A stretch of DNA of 64,000 nt, taken from positions 1 to 64,000 of the forward strand of contig SCSM01000007.1 in NCBI GenBank assembly GCA_004322215.1, in the 5' to 3' direction. Origin of the DNA: Bacteroidota bacterium. Lineage in GTDB: Bacteria > Bacteroidota > Ignavibacteria > Kapaibacteriales > UBA2268. Positions within the stretch are counted from its first letter, which is position 1. Each line of letters starts with the position of its first letter. The notes beneath the pieces are model-generated. The model was not told the DNA's origin. It searched no databases and saw nothing but the letters and a program-made list of their open reading frames with translations. The translations under genes and the position numbers were made by a program. This document shows positions 28,955 to 38,350 of this stretch, in pieces.

Positions 28955-30250
28955 TTAAAGTTCTTCCAAATAATGTTTAACTTTTTTGAAAAATGATTTC
29001 TTTGTTTTTTCAGATTTTAACGGCTCCTCGACATCATCGAAAGGAATATCATTCTGAGCCAATCCTTTCAGCTCGTGCAATACCAACCCGACTACGGTTG
29101 AATACACAGGATTTTCAACTTCCTGCACAAGTCCCGAATAAGTAACGCCCGATGGAATTCCGATTTTTACAGGCATACCGAATACCTCCTGGGCAAGCTC
29201 TTCAATACCACCGACTAATGCGCTCCCACCTGTAAGAACAATACCGGCACCGAGACTGCCCGAATAACCGGAACGCCGTATTTCACCGAGAGCAAATTCA
29301 AATATTTCTTCGTAACGCGGCTGAATGATTCTGCACAGATAACTCTTTGTAATTTCCATCGGTTTTCTTCCACCAATCCCCGGAACCATGAAAATGTCAT
29401 CATGCAAAATGTTATTCATATATGCGTGTCCGTATTCTCTCTTGATTCTTTCCGCCTGCGATGGAATAATTCCCAAGCCCTTCTTTATATCATCTGTTAC
29501 CTGCTTTCCAGCTATACCGAATCCAGATGTAAATCTGACAATCCCCTCTTCGAAAATTGCAATATCGGTTGTACCTCCTCCAATATCAATCAAAGCCACC
29601 CCAACTTCTTTTTCATCACTATCGAGTACGGCATGACTGCTTGCGAGCGGCTCCAGCACAATATCTTTCACTTTGATTCCGCATCGTTCGACACACTTAT
29701 AAATATTCTGTATTGCCGTAATCAAGCCGGTAACTATATGAACATTGGCTTCCATTCTTACCCCGCTCATTCCTATAGGGTCTGAAATTCCATCCTGACC
29801 GTCAATAATGAATTCCTGGGGAATTACGTGGAGAATTCTCCTGTCGCTCGGAATTGCAATTTTACAGCTTTCTTCCAAAAGCCGGTCAACATCCTGCTCG
29901 GAGACTTCTTTATTAATATTAGATATTCCGATTATGCCTCTCGATTGGTAAGATTCGATATGGTCGCCAGCAATACCGACAATCACTTCTTTTATTTGCA
30001 AGCCGGATTGCTGTTCAGCTTGTTCTATCACCTTCTGAATAGTTTTAACGGTGTTGTCAATTCTTACGACAACGCCTCTGAACAAGCCCTCTGCTTCGGA
30101 AATACCTATGCCGAGAATATCGAGCTTTTTGGTCTTCTCATCAGGTGATGCGACAAGACAGCAAAATTTAGATGTTCCAATGTCGAGTCCGACAATCACT
30201 TTTTTCGAGTGCGGACTGCCGTTGTTTCTGCTTGGTGTCAAAAATGCCAT
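28955..30250 (-). CDS. ftsA: cell division protein FtsA
   Basis: Actin-like ATPase of 431 residues that tethers FtsZ to the inner membrane. Motifs visible: VIVGLDIGTSKFCCLVA (phosphate 1), the SHS2/1C domain region EVIVGIAGDHIESYQSRG, GVALIDIGGGTTDIAIF (phosphate 2) and IVLTGGSALVGG (adenosine). The last residues (KKSFFKKVKHYLEEL) form the amphipathic membrane-targeting helix. It lies between ftsQ and ftsZ with short gaps, so the three are probably co-transcribed. Confidence 0.97.
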   Translation of the reverse strand: MAFLTPSRNNGSPHSKKVIVGLDIGTSKFCCLVASPDEKTKKLDILGIGISEAEGLFRGVVVRIDNTVKTIQKVIEQAEQQSGLQIKEVIVGIAGDHIESYQSRGIIGISNINKEVSEQDVDRLLEESCKIAIPSDRRILHVIPQEFIIDGQDGISDPIGMSGVRMEANVHIVTGLITAIQNIYKCVERCGIKVKDIVLEPLASSHAVLDSDEKEVGVALIDIGGGTTDIAIFEEGIVRFTSGFGIAGKQVTDDIKKGLGIIPSQAERIKREYGHAYMNNILHDDIFMVPGIGGRKPMEITKSYLCRIIQPRYEEIFEFALGEIRRSGYSGSLGAGIVLTGGSALVGGIEELAQEVFGMPVKIGIPSGVTYSGLVQEVENPVYSTVVGLVLHELKGLAQNDIPFDDVEEPLKSEKTKKSFFKKVKHYLEEL

Positions 30251-30278
30251 TATAAAACTTTCTTTATAATTAATTATT

Positions 30279-31109
30279 CTATATTTTCTTAGTTAACGAA
30301 TCAGGTGGCAGTACCTGAACAAATTTTCTTTTCACCACAATCTGATTTTTCCATCTTAAATCAATAGATTCGGCATCAGCCAAATCCTGCTCCTGTTCAA
30401 TATTGCGGAGCAATACAATTAATTTTTCCGATTTATCTTCAATATCAACGGAATTACCGATTAAAATTTCCTTTCCGGATTCAGATAATGATACTCTAAA
30501 ATTATTTTCATTCTTATTGTAAATTATTTCTGAAATTGATTTGGATAAATCATAAGGAGAACCCGATTTGATTCCAGATAATAAATGAATCGCAGATTTT
30601 AATATTTTTCTGCAGTTTGATTTTGTAACATCAATGCCGCGAATAATCGGGAAATCCAATTCGGTAAATTTTGAATAATTCGGTAATACTGTTCCGTCAT
30701 TAGCAGCAAATGAATTGTTGCCATCATCATCAATAATAATAGCTGTCGGTTGTTTTTCATGAACTTCAACTATTATTTCCGATGAATTTTTTTGATATAT
30801 ATATGCAAATTCAACATAAGGATTTTTCTCAACCCTGCTCTTCAGTTGATTGAGAAGATTAGATTTTTGTTTTGAATTATATTCATTAAGATTAATATTT
30901 TTAATTAAGTCTGCAGAACTGACGATTTCATTACCTGTTAATGTGATTTTGGTGATATTTTGCTGCTGTGCAAAGCTATTGGACAGGTAAACAATACCTG
31001 AAATAAAAAGCACGACAAGGAATAGCAATAAGTAAAGCCAGCCCTTTTTGCTGCTCACTTCAACTCCGCTGTCCCCCTCTGCGGAATATGTCTGTTCATA
31101 CTCGTCCAT
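30279..31109 (-). CDS. ftsQ: cell division protein FtsQ/DivIB
   Basis: Bitopic division protein of 276 residues that links FtsB/FtsL to the early divisome. I start at the ATG at 31109 (MDEYEQTYSAEG), giving a short cytoplasmic tail, a membrane helix (GWLYLLLFLVVLFISGIVYL) and then the POTRA domain (ITKITLTGNEIVSSADLI ... NPYVEFAYIYQKNSSEIIVEV). The beta domain follows, with DGTVLPNYSKFTELDFPIIRG. The open frame extends to 31181, but those residues look like untranslated leader. Sequence conservation in this family is low; the position directly before ftsA supports the call. Confidence 0.88.
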   Translation of the reverse strand: MDEYEQTYSAEGDSGVEVSSKKGWLYLLLFLVVLFISGIVYLSNSFAQQQNITKITLTGNEIVSSADLIKNINLNEYNSKQKSNLLNQLKSRVEKNPYVEFAYIYQKNSSEIIVEVHEKQPTAIIIDDDGNNSFAANDGTVLPNYSKFTELDFPIIRGIDVTKSNCRKILKSAIHLLSGIKSGSPYDLSKSISEIIYNKNENNFRVSLSESGKEILIGNSVDIEDKSEKLIVLLRNIEQEQDLADAESIDLRWKNQIVVKRKFVQVLPPDSLTKKI

Positions 31110-31554
31110 CAAATAGAAAGGTTTTATGTTAATTTTCAGGATGATGCTGCTCACCCCGGTTGTTAATTTATATTCTATCAATAGCTAAAAACAGCGAACC
31201 ACACTGTTTAAATACACTATTAGCTATATCAAACAAATCATATAATTATTTAAATTTTACAAATACCTTACGGTATTTTTATGATGTACGGATACATCTA
31301 TGCTGCAAAATATGTATCTCGTTTATTCAAATTTACATTACTTTTCTATAAATGTCAATAGGTAAATTAAAAAATTTACTCATTTTTAATAATTTAGCTC
31401 ATGTTTAATCAAAAATTCATTTTGTATTAATAAAAAACGATACGTTTTTTTCTTTCATTTTACTAATTTTAACGGCTTATTAAATTAAGGTTTCAATTCA
31501 ATATTCTATTCCTGATACAACAATAGGTTATAAAGTTCATTTGAGACAATTTGA
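31110..31554. other. intergenic region upstream of ftsQAZ
   Basis: About 445 A/T-rich bases between the SDR gene end and ftsQ, both on the minus strand. It holds a 7-bp hairpin AAATACC-TTAC-GGTATTT (31261-31278) and an A/T stem AAAAAACG-ATA-CGTTTTTT (31432-31450). The latter may act as a weak terminator for the SDR gene. The ftsQAZ promoter must lie here, but I cannot pick it out. No gene is supported. Confidence 0.45.
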
Positions 31555-32343
31555 TTACAATGTCCTCAAAAAGCCACCATCAACAGGAAGATTTATACCT
31601 GTAATAAATGAGGATTCACCCGATGCAAGAAAGCCGGCAGCATTAGCTAAATCCTCAGGTTTACCAAATCTTCCTGCAGGAATTTCTGCAATCATCCTTT
31701 TTTCCATTTCTTCAACACTGATACTTGCAAGGTTAGCACTGTTTCGAATAAGAGCTTCCAATCTTGTTGTATGGGTATGCCCTGGCAAAAGATTGTTAAC
31801 CGTGATACCGAATGGTGCAAGTTCACGCGATAATGTTTTTGACCAACTACCCATAGCACCGCGAATTGTATTCGATACACCAAGATTCTCGATTGGTTGT
31901 TTCAATCCGATTGATATAACATTGATAATTCTCCCGAAACCTGCCTTCTTCATACCGGGGATAAGTAATTGAACGAGTAACTGGCTCATAATCACATGCT
32001 GATTGAATGCCTGCAGAAGGTGTTCAGCACCAGCAGTATTGATTTCTCCGGGTTGAGGTCCTCCTGCATTATTAACAAGAATATGATAAATTTTATTCCC
32101 GGAAATTTCAGATTTGATTTTCTGAATCGCGATTTCAGGTTTAGAAAAATCTACAGAAATAAAATTATGTTCCTGCTCACCGGCTAAATTAATCTCCGTC
32201 ACTGTAGATTTTAAAGTAACTTCATTTCTTGCCAACAGAGTTACATTTGCCCCCATTTCAGCAAAACGCTGAGCAATGGCTTTCCCCAATCCCTGGCTGC
32301 TACCGCAGACAATGGCATTCTTCCCATCAAGTCGTAAATCCAT
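31555..32343 (-). CDS. SDR-family oxidoreductase-like protein with altered catalytic residues
   Basis: Rossmann-fold protein of 262 residues. The cofactor loop is normal for NADP(H)-type short-chain dehydrogenases (GKNAIVCGSSQGLGKAIAQ), as are the NNAGG motif and the C-terminal ITGINLPVDGG. At the active site the usual S-x12-Y-x3-K reads S-x12-S-x3-R (ISIGL ... VSNTIRGAMGSW), so the general base Tyr and the Lys are both replaced. A subgroup of SDRs with SNTxR at this place exists, and its members may bind ligand or use other chemistry. The start is the ATG at 32343; a GTG three codons upstream is less likely. The gene is alone, upstream of the division cluster, and its substrate is unknown. 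Confidence 0.85.
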   Translation of the reverse strand: MDLRLDGKNAIVCGSSQGLGKAIAQRFAEMGANVTLLARNEVTLKSTVTEINLAGEQEHNFISVDFSKPEIAIQKIKSEISGNKIYHILVNNAGGPQPGEINTAGAEHLLQAFNQHVIMSQLLVQLLIPGMKKAGFGRIINVISIGLKQPIENLGVSNTIRGAMGSWSKTLSRELAPFGITVNNLLPGHTHTTRLEALIRNSANLASISVEEMEKRMIAEIPAGRFGKPEDLANAAGFLASGESSFITGINLPVDGGFLRTL

Positions 32344-32467
32344 ACTTTTCACTTATAGATAATTAAATAATTTATACAAAAATAAATACAAACACTAATA
32401 AGGCAAGAAACCTCTTTGTATTTACAAAAAAAAGTCGGAATTTTGTAATCTCAAAAATATACCATTA

Positions 32468-32549
32468 GGAGGGTTCGCATAATGGTATTGCAGCGGTCTT
32501 GAAAACCGCCGGGCTTCTGCCTGTGGGGGTTCGAGTCCCTCACCCTCCG
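32468..32549 (+). tRNA. tRNA-Ser (anticodon TGA)
   Basis: Class II tRNA of 82 nt. Acceptor GGAGGGT pairs with ACCCTCC. The D arm is GCA...TGC. The anticodon stem is GCGGT/ACCGC with loop CTTGAAA (anticodon TGA). A 15-base variable arm contains a GGC/GCC stem, and the T arm is GGGGG-TTCGAGT-CCCTC. The discriminator is G, and CCA is not encoded. The long variable arm and the anticodon agree on serine. Confidence 0.95.
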
Positions 32550-32558
32550 CAAATGATT

Positions 32559-32587
32559 AAGCTTCGTTTCGACGGAGCTTTTTTTTT
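32559..32587 (+). terminator. intrinsic terminator of tRNA-Ser
   Basis: Nine-bp stem AAGCTTCGT / ACGGAGCTT with one G-U pair, loop TTCG, then seven or more T. It begins ten bases after the tRNA. Confidence 0.93.
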
Positions 32588-32662
32588 ATTTAAAGTAATT
32601 ATAATTATTTTTTATCTTACCCGTTTTCATTATATTAATAAATGTTATGAGCATAGGTATAT

Positions 32663-33439
32663 ATGAGAAAAAATCAGATTTTATTTTTGTTTATTTGCTT
32701 GTCATATTTTATTTTATCATGTTCTGATGATAATCCTGCGGGTAGCGATTCAACAACACTATTACCAAGCAAACAAGGAACATATTGGATATATATTAAT
32801 TATACGCTCGATTCTAACTGGAATAGGAATACTGATAATCCAACTATTGATTCAACTATAATTGCAGGGAATATTACAATTCATGATACAACCGGTATTG
32901 TTGCTCTATCGTATTCAAGTGACAGCAGCGGAATAACTAATGGAGATAGTACATATTACTATACTGAAAAACTAAAGGTATTTACTTATTCGAACTATTT
33001 TTCCAATCTGTTAGGTAATCTCCCTATTAATCTCAATATACAGATTAACGAACAATGGGTCAAACTTGTTGATGGTGATGATGAAGATTGGAAGGTAATC
33101 GAACAAGAAATTCCTGAAACTATAATTTTCCCGGGATTAACAATGAAAGGTAACGTTACAATATTAGGTTCCAAATCAGGTACAGAAACAATTCAGGCAG
33201 AATCTCAAAATTATAATACAAGAAAATTCACATTAAAAATGACATTTACAGGAAGCGTTACATTTTTATCCAATACATTTCCGCTCAATTTCGAGAGGAA
33301 AACTTATTTATACTTTGCCGATAATATCGGGCTAATAAAATCAGTGATAGAACCGATGAAACTTAGCATTTTGCAATTACAGAATTTAAACCTGGACGGT
33401 GAAGAAAGAATTCTAATAAGACATCATATAGCAAATTAA
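32663..33439 (+). CDS. lipoprotein, first of three tandem paralogues
   Basis: A 258-residue predicted lipoprotein with a type II signal peptide and lipobox (YFILSC, Cys20) followed by an Asp/Asn-rich tether (SDDNPAG). The mature domain is beta-rich and begins with KQGTYWIYINYTLDSNWN. The same position in the next two genes reads DGNWWVYERYYIDSLGNR and VGNYWVYESFMLDTAGNR, so the three share a fold and order. AGGT lies upstream of the ATG. It is the first gene after tRNA-Ser and is followed after 28 bp by the second copy. Function unknown; acylation and a surface or periplasmic location are inferred from the signal. Confidence 0.8.
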   Translation: MRKNQILFLFICLSYFILSCSDDNPAGSDSTTLLPSKQGTYWIYINYTLDSNWNRNTDNPTIDSTIIAGNITIHDTTGIVALSYSSDSSGITNGDSTYYYTEKLKVFTYSNYFSNLLGNLPINLNIQINEQWVKLVDGDDEDWKVIEQEIPETIIFPGLTMKGNVTILGSKSGTETIQAESQNYNTRKFTLKMTFTGSVTFLSNTFPLNFERKTYLYFADNIGLIKSVIEPMKLSILQLQNLNLDGEERILIRHHIAN

Positions 33440-33467
33440 TTTTTTAAAATAAAAATCAGGTGGTTTA

Positions 33468-34259
33468 ATGAAATACTCAAAATTACTTATTTTAACATTT
33501 TCCTCATTCATTATCGCATTGCTCAGCTCATGTTCAAGCGATAATCCAACTAATAATACGCAGCAGGGGAAATTTGAATTTCTTTTTGATGGCAACTGGT
33601 GGGTATATGAACGCTATTACATTGATTCACTCGGCAATAGAAAATCCGGTAATTCTTATTCAGATTCAACATTTATTGAAGGAACTGAAGATATTTTGGG
33701 AAAAACTGCTTTCAAGATGAAAACTGTTACCGAGGGCTCTGAGGATATGGAAAATTATTGCTATACACAAGGCGAACAATTCTTCATGTATTCTGATTTC
33801 GTTAACCAGGTATTATCTTCCATGCTGAAGAATCTGCCAGTAGAATTACCGATTTCACTCGACAGTATTTGGGTGAAAATTGCAGATTACAACAGCAATA
33901 CATGGCTTGTCAAAATAGATACCGTTCCATCAACCGAGATTGCTCCGGGTGTTTCTATAAACGGAACTTTCACCGTCAGCGGTGAAAAAGGAATTACTAA
34001 AAATATTACAGTAAATTCAAAAACATTTAATGCACAGGAATTCAAACTAATCTTCAAATTTGAAGGATATATTAGTGCCTTGCCTACAGTAAAACAAACT
34101 TTTACAATTACTGTACATTCATGGTTTGACAAAAAAGTGGGAATACTTCTACAAACTTATGATGAATCCAAATTTACAACTCCTTTAATGGGAACTTATA
34201 CATTCGAAGGATTTGAGAAATCTTTATTACGATATAATGTTAAAGGAAAAATAGATTAA
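33468..34259 (+). CDS. lipoprotein, second of three tandem paralogues
   Basis: A 263-residue predicted lipoprotein (lipobox LLSSC, Cys22; tether SSDNPTNNTQQ). The domain begins FDGNWWVYERYYIDSLGNRK, with a later shared block (DSIWVKIADYNSNTWLVKID, GVSINGTFTVSGEKGITKNI) that aligns with the third copy (DAWIVIADPDSASWSIF, LNGTFLIMGEKGLKQTI). AGGTGG lies just before the ATG. The gap to the third copy is 18 bp, so the three probably form an operon. I know no function for the family. Confidence 0.8.
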   Translation: MKYSKLLILTFSSFIIALLSSCSSDNPTNNTQQGKFEFLFDGNWWVYERYYIDSLGNRKSGNSYSDSTFIEGTEDILGKTAFKMKTVTEGSEDMENYCYTQGEQFFMYSDFVNQVLSSMLKNLPVELPISLDSIWVKIADYNSNTWLVKIDTVPSTEIAPGVSINGTFTVSGEKGITKNITVNSKTFNAQEFKLIFKFEGYISALPTVKQTFTITVHSWFDKKVGILLQTYDESKFTTPLMGTYTFEGFEKSLLRYNVKGKID

Positions 34260-34277
34260 TTATATTAAGAGGTATAT

Positions 34278-35300
34278 ATGAAAATTAATTCATTAATTTA
34301 CTTGGTATTATTTTTTATTTCAATAATACTTATTAATTCCTGCTCGGAAACCACTTCTGTCAATGATTCCCCGGTGATTAATTCTTTATCTAAAACAGTT
34401 GCTGTCATTGGTGAAAATATAACAATCACAGGGATGAAATTCGGTTCTGTACAAAATACAAGTGCTGTTTCATTCAATGGTATCCAGGCAACAGATTACA
34501 CAAGCTGGAATGATACATTGATTGTTGTAAAAATTCCACTCGGCGCAACTTCCGGGAATGTGATTGTTACCGCAAACGGGAAACAAAGTAATGCTGTAGC
34601 AATAACGATTCTTCAAAATTATTTTCCAAACGCAGTTGGCAATTACTGGGTATATGAAAGTTTCATGCTCGACACTGCCGGCAACAGGGATAATGGAACA
34701 AGAACAATTGATTCTGTTGCAATAACAGGAAGTTGGAATTTCCTTGGAAAATATTCTGATATATATACTGCATATACTGGCACAAGTGGAGAAAAAGAGA
34801 AATATTATTATTCAGAAAACGGTAGATTTTACACAAATATTACTAATGTTATGCCTCCTCAAATGCCAATTCCAATTGATTATACTGATGCCTGGATTGT
34901 TATTGCAGACCCTGATTCTGCAAGCTGGTCAATTTTTTCACAGGAACTCAAAGATGTAGAAATGGATCTCCCTGGAGGACAAGGCAAAGGTATATTAAAT
35001 GGGACATTTTTAATAATGGGTGAGAAAGGATTAAAACAAACAATAACTACCGGTGAAACACCATCTATCAATCCTATGTCTCAGGAATATAAAATTTTGT
35101 ATTCATATCAGGGAAAAATAACAGTTCAAGGAATTCCTTTTGACTTAAATTTTACTGTTACTGAACATCAATGGTATGGTGAAAATATTGGTTTAGTTCT
35201 GGACAAAGTTGATCCAACAACTATTCAAATTAGCTTTTTATTCAAATATGTTATTCAGGGAAGCGAATCATCTATGCTTCGGTATCATGTAAGTCAATAA
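34278..35300 (+). CDS. lipoprotein with IPT/TIG domain, third of three tandem paralogues
   Basis: A 340-residue predicted lipoprotein (lipobox LINSC, Cys22). Unlike its two neighbours it carries an extra IPT/TIG immunoglobulin-like domain at about 35-110 (INSLSKTVAVIGENITITGM ... FNGIQATDYTSWNDTLIVVK). The shared domain follows, starting NAVGNYWVYESFMLDTAGNR. AGAGGT precedes the ATG. TIG domains usually serve as spacers or binding modules in surface proteins. A strong hairpin terminator follows the stop, ending the three-gene unit. Confidence 0.82.
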   Translation: MKINSLIYLVLFFISIILINSCSETTSVNDSPVINSLSKTVAVIGENITITGMKFGSVQNTSAVSFNGIQATDYTSWNDTLIVVKIPLGATSGNVIVTANGKQSNAVAITILQNYFPNAVGNYWVYESFMLDTAGNRDNGTRTIDSVAITGSWNFLGKYSDIYTAYTGTSGEKEKYYYSENGRFYTNITNVMPPQMPIPIDYTDAWIVIADPDSASWSIFSQELKDVEMDLPGGQGKGILNGTFLIMGEKGLKQTITTGETPSINPMSQEYKILYSYQGKITVQGIPFDLNFTVTEHQWYGENIGLVLDKVDPTTIQISFLFKYVIQGSESSMLRYHVSQ

Positions 35301-35312
35301 AAAAATAAAAAA

Positions 35313-35347
35313 AAATTAAGGGACACAAAATTGTGTCCCTTTTTTTA
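35313..35347. terminator. bidirectional intrinsic terminator
   Basis: Stem AAGGGACACA / TGTGTCCCTT around a 4-base loop, flanked by an A run on the left and a T run on the right. It can serve both the lipoprotein operon (plus) and the convergent T9SS cargo gene (minus). Confidence 0.9.
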
Positions 35348-35380
35348 TTTATAATTTTTCAAAATTACTTATTTTAATCT

Positions 35381-38008
35381 TTACTTTACAACAAGCATTA
35401 ATTTCTCAGATGAATATTCATCAATACTAAGACGCAGAAAATAACTTCCACTCAAAAATTGTTTAGTATTAAATTTCTTCTCATAAGTTCCCTGATTTTG
35501 AACTTCATTAGTGATTGTTAAAATTTTTTGCCCAAGATTATTAAATAGCTCAATTCTGACGTTTGAATTTTCTTTCAATGAATAGACGATTACCGCTTCT
35601 CCATCATTAGGATTAGGATAAACAGAAAATTCTGAAGTATTTAATTTGGAATCTGCAATTTTAACACCTGTTGCAGGCGTTCGGGTTAATGAAAATATAC
35701 CTTCGTTTGTCAGTGCATAAGTGGTATCGCCAAAAGAAATGAGTTTCGATACAATTACACTATCGAGTCCGACAGGATACCAATTATTTCCATTATCCGT
35801 TGTAAAATACACTTTATTAGGGAATACGGAAGTATTATCCTCACCACTTGTGAAAGCGGCAAAAAGGGCTCCACTTGAGTCAACCGATATTGCCGATGCA
35901 CTTGAAAATTTTCCCAATTCATCTGGAACTCGTAATTTTCCCCAATTAATTCCATTAGAATATAAAATCCCTTGACTATACCCTACTCCGTACTTACCAC
36001 CATTTTTATCAGGAGTAATTAAATAAATAATATCTTCATTCATACCTAAAGTATCAGTTGACCAAACACCTGAAAGATTTCGTTTCCATAGTATTCCCTT
36101 TGTTCCGCCATTTGAAATTGAAAAATAGAGATTTCCTTGTTTGTCAAAACCAAAGGATTGAGCATAATCACCCTTGACACTAACAAATCCGTTTTCATCA
36201 CGTACCCAGGGGGAGCCCGGTGCTTTTTTAAATAATTGAAGAGGAGCATTTATCAATTGTAATGCTAAATGCTGTTCACCATTTCCATCAACGAAAAACA
36301 AACCTTTCGATGGTATTGAGCTAATGCCGGAAGAATCAATCAACCAGTTATTTCCATTATCGGAACTTATGTAGGTAACCGGCTGGAGAGTATTGTAATT
36401 TTCCGTTCTGGAAGGTCCCAATGTGTATAGAATTCCATTATTATCTTTGAATAAAGCAGTACCATTCATATAACCATTAACAGGATAAATTTTTTGCCAG
36501 CTTGCCGAATCATTTAATGTGCCTTTGTATAATCCACGGTTTGAACTAAGGACAATGCTTCCATCTTCATTTTTAATTAAATAATAAAAGTTCGTAGAAG
36601 GAATTGAAATATTTGCTTCTGACCAGGTAACACCCCGGTCGGTACTACGAAATAAACCAAATAATGTACCTATCAGAACAGCACTATCACCGGTCACGGA
36701 ATGGAACAGGTTTGTATTGCTGTTATCAACTGCTAAAGCTCTTACAGTTTGAGCTATTTCAGTCCAGCCGCCGGTGCCGCCGGATGAACGGAGTAATTTA
36801 TTTGGTTCTGAAACAGATAAAGTGGTTGCATAAATATTTCCATAAGCATCGTCACCAAGATTAGAAATATGTAAACCTGATAATCCGGAAGTGTCGGTGA
36901 GCCAGGTTTTTCCCTTGTCAGAACTCAAATACAATCCGTTAAAACTAATTGCAAAAATTCTATCAAGCCGGTCTATGAAAAGAGAAGATATGAATTTTGC
37001 GGATAATGAATTTACTAAAGACCAGGTATTATCATTAGTACCTTGCTTGAATAATCCTGATGATGTAGCTAAATAAACATTCTGACTGCTATCGAGAGCC
37101 ATTGAATACATAAAAGCACCGTTTAAGCCGTTTGTATCAATTTCCCAGGTTTTGCAATAGTCCCGTGTAACATAAATTGCCCTGTCAGAACGAAGATAGA
37201 GAGCATCACCCTTTAGCTCAATCCATTGTTCAATTATGGATTTATTTGGTGGCATTCCAACTTCTATTGGTTCGGCGAAACCAATTTTTGCCCGATATGT
37301 AGCTCTATAAATAGTGCCATCATCAAGAAGTATATTGATGACATTCGGTTCGCCTTGGCTCGGACTAACTTCAATAATTCTTTTTCCTTTTGGGGCTTCC
37401 CAAAAATCATCTGTTGTGAAATCATAAGGATTGATTTTGTGAAATCCATTTATTTGATAAATTTTTGTTGGAGTAAAGGTGAATAATGTCAAGAAACTAT
37501 AATTTGAATGAGGATTCGTTAAATCCTCGATGACATTAATATCAACCGGAATAACTTTACTGATATCAGGTGCTTGTTTATATGTTGAATCATGAAGTTC
37601 AGCTCCCCATAGAGTTAAGACAGAAATATGAACAAATTCTTCCCCGCTGTCTGCTTCACAGCCGGTTGCCTGGCAGCGATATTTGAGCTTGACAAGATAT
37701 TCACCTGGTTTTTTACCGGAAATTGTCAACAACCTGTGATTTACAGAATCCAAAGAAGTATAATAAAACTTAATTCCATCAGGGTTTCCATTAACTAATG
37801 ATAATTCAATATGATTGGGACGGTTTTCAGGGTCATCGAAACGGATATGAGTGTCATTGCTTACTTTAGTAAAAGGAGACCAGACAATTATTTTTCTAAG
37901 TGTGTCATTCACAGGATATTGTGCAAAAGATTTAATTGGGAATATAAATATGTGTATTAAAAACACAGTAAAAAATAACAAAATGGTGGAAATATATTTT
38001 GAGTTCAT
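35381..38008 (-). CDS. secreted BNR/sortilin-like beta-propeller protein with T9SS sorting domain
   Basis: An 875-residue exported protein. A signal peptide is followed by an N-terminal beta domain (about 40-130) and a long series of BNR/photosystem-assembly-like propeller blades with the repeated theme LYLSSDKGKTWLTDTSGL, LFRSTDRGVTWSEANI, TYISSDNGNNWLIDSSG and VYFTTDNGNNWYPVGLD. The last 85 residues are a type A T9SS sorting domain (VYPNPNDGEAVIVYSL ... LSGSYFLRLS). AAGGGG precedes the ATG. It is probably a cell-surface binding or adhesion protein; this is inferred from architecture only. Its end faces the lipoprotein operon across a shared terminator. Confidence 0.88.
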   Translation of the reverse strand: MNSKYISTILLFFTVFLIHIFIFPIKSFAQYPVNDTLRKIIVWSPFTKVSNDTHIRFDDPENRPNHIELSLVNGNPDGIKFYYTSLDSVNHRLLTISGKKPGEYLVKLKYRCQATGCEADSGEEFVHISVLTLWGAELHDSTYKQAPDISKVIPVDINVIEDLTNPHSNYSFLTLFTFTPTKIYQINGFHKINPYDFTTDDFWEAPKGKRIIEVSPSQGEPNVINILLDDGTIYRATYRAKIGFAEPIEVGMPPNKSIIEQWIELKGDALYLRSDRAIYVTRDYCKTWEIDTNGLNGAFMYSMALDSSQNVYLATSSGLFKQGTNDNTWSLVNSLSAKFISSLFIDRLDRIFAISFNGLYLSSDKGKTWLTDTSGLSGLHISNLGDDAYGNIYATTLSVSEPNKLLRSSGGTGGWTEIAQTVRALAVDNSNTNLFHSVTGDSAVLIGTLFGLFRSTDRGVTWSEANISIPSTNFYYLIKNEDGSIVLSSNRGLYKGTLNDSASWQKIYPVNGYMNGTALFKDNNGILYTLGPSRTENYNTLQPVTYISSDNGNNWLIDSSGISSIPSKGLFFVDGNGEQHLALQLINAPLQLFKKAPGSPWVRDENGFVSVKGDYAQSFGFDKQGNLYFSISNGGTKGILWKRNLSGVWSTDTLGMNEDIIYLITPDKNGGKYGVGYSQGILYSNGINWGKLRVPDELGKFSSASAISVDSSGALFAAFTSGEDNTSVFPNKVYFTTDNGNNWYPVGLDSVIVSKLISFGDTTYALTNEGIFSLTRTPATGVKIADSKLNTSEFSVYPNPNDGEAVIVYSLKENSNVRIELFNNLGQKILTITNEVQNQGTYEKKFNTKQFLSGSYFLRLSIDEYSSEKLMLVVK

Positions 38009-38170
38009 AATTTTCCCCTTTATAATATTATTAATTATTATTTAATTAACCTAATTTTTATTTAAGCTGAAACTAATAATAAAAACGAATACATTAATAT
38101 TTAATTATTTTATAAATGGAAAATAATAAAATTGTGTATTTTGTATAAGAAGAGTATGAAGATTGGATTT

Positions 38171-38206
38171 ATAATAAAATCAGCAACAGAGGATACTGTT
38201 GCCGAT
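38171..38206 (-). terminator. intrinsic terminator of tRNA-Thr
   Basis: On the minus strand an 11-bp stem (ATCGGCAACAG / CTGTTGCTGAT, one G-U pair) with loop TATCCT is followed by TTTATTAT. It begins eleven bases after the tRNA. Confidence 0.88.
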
Positions 38207-38216
38207 TGATTTGCAG

Positions 38217-38289
38217 AGCCAACAGGCGGACTCGAACCGCCGGCCTGCTCATTACGAATGAGCTGCTCTACCAGCTGAGCTATGTTGGC
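38217..38289 (-). tRNA. tRNA-Thr (anticodon CGT)
   Basis: A 73-nt cloverleaf on the minus strand. Acceptor GCCAACA pairs with TGTTGGC. The D arm is GCTC...GAGC. The anticodon stem GCTCA/TGAGC carries loop TTCGTAA (anticodon CGT). The T arm is GGCGG-TTCGAGT-CCGCC. The discriminator is T, and CCA is not encoded. Confidence 0.95.
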
Positions 38290-38350
38290 AATTCACAAAA
38301 TTAACCTATTATTTATTTATTCACAAATATTGATAAAATTGAAATGATTT

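Noticed and set aside
32460-32550. tRNA-Sec or suppressor reading of the class II tRNA
   Set aside because: The anticodon is TGA (reads serine UCA), not TCA, and stem lengths fit serine tRNA.
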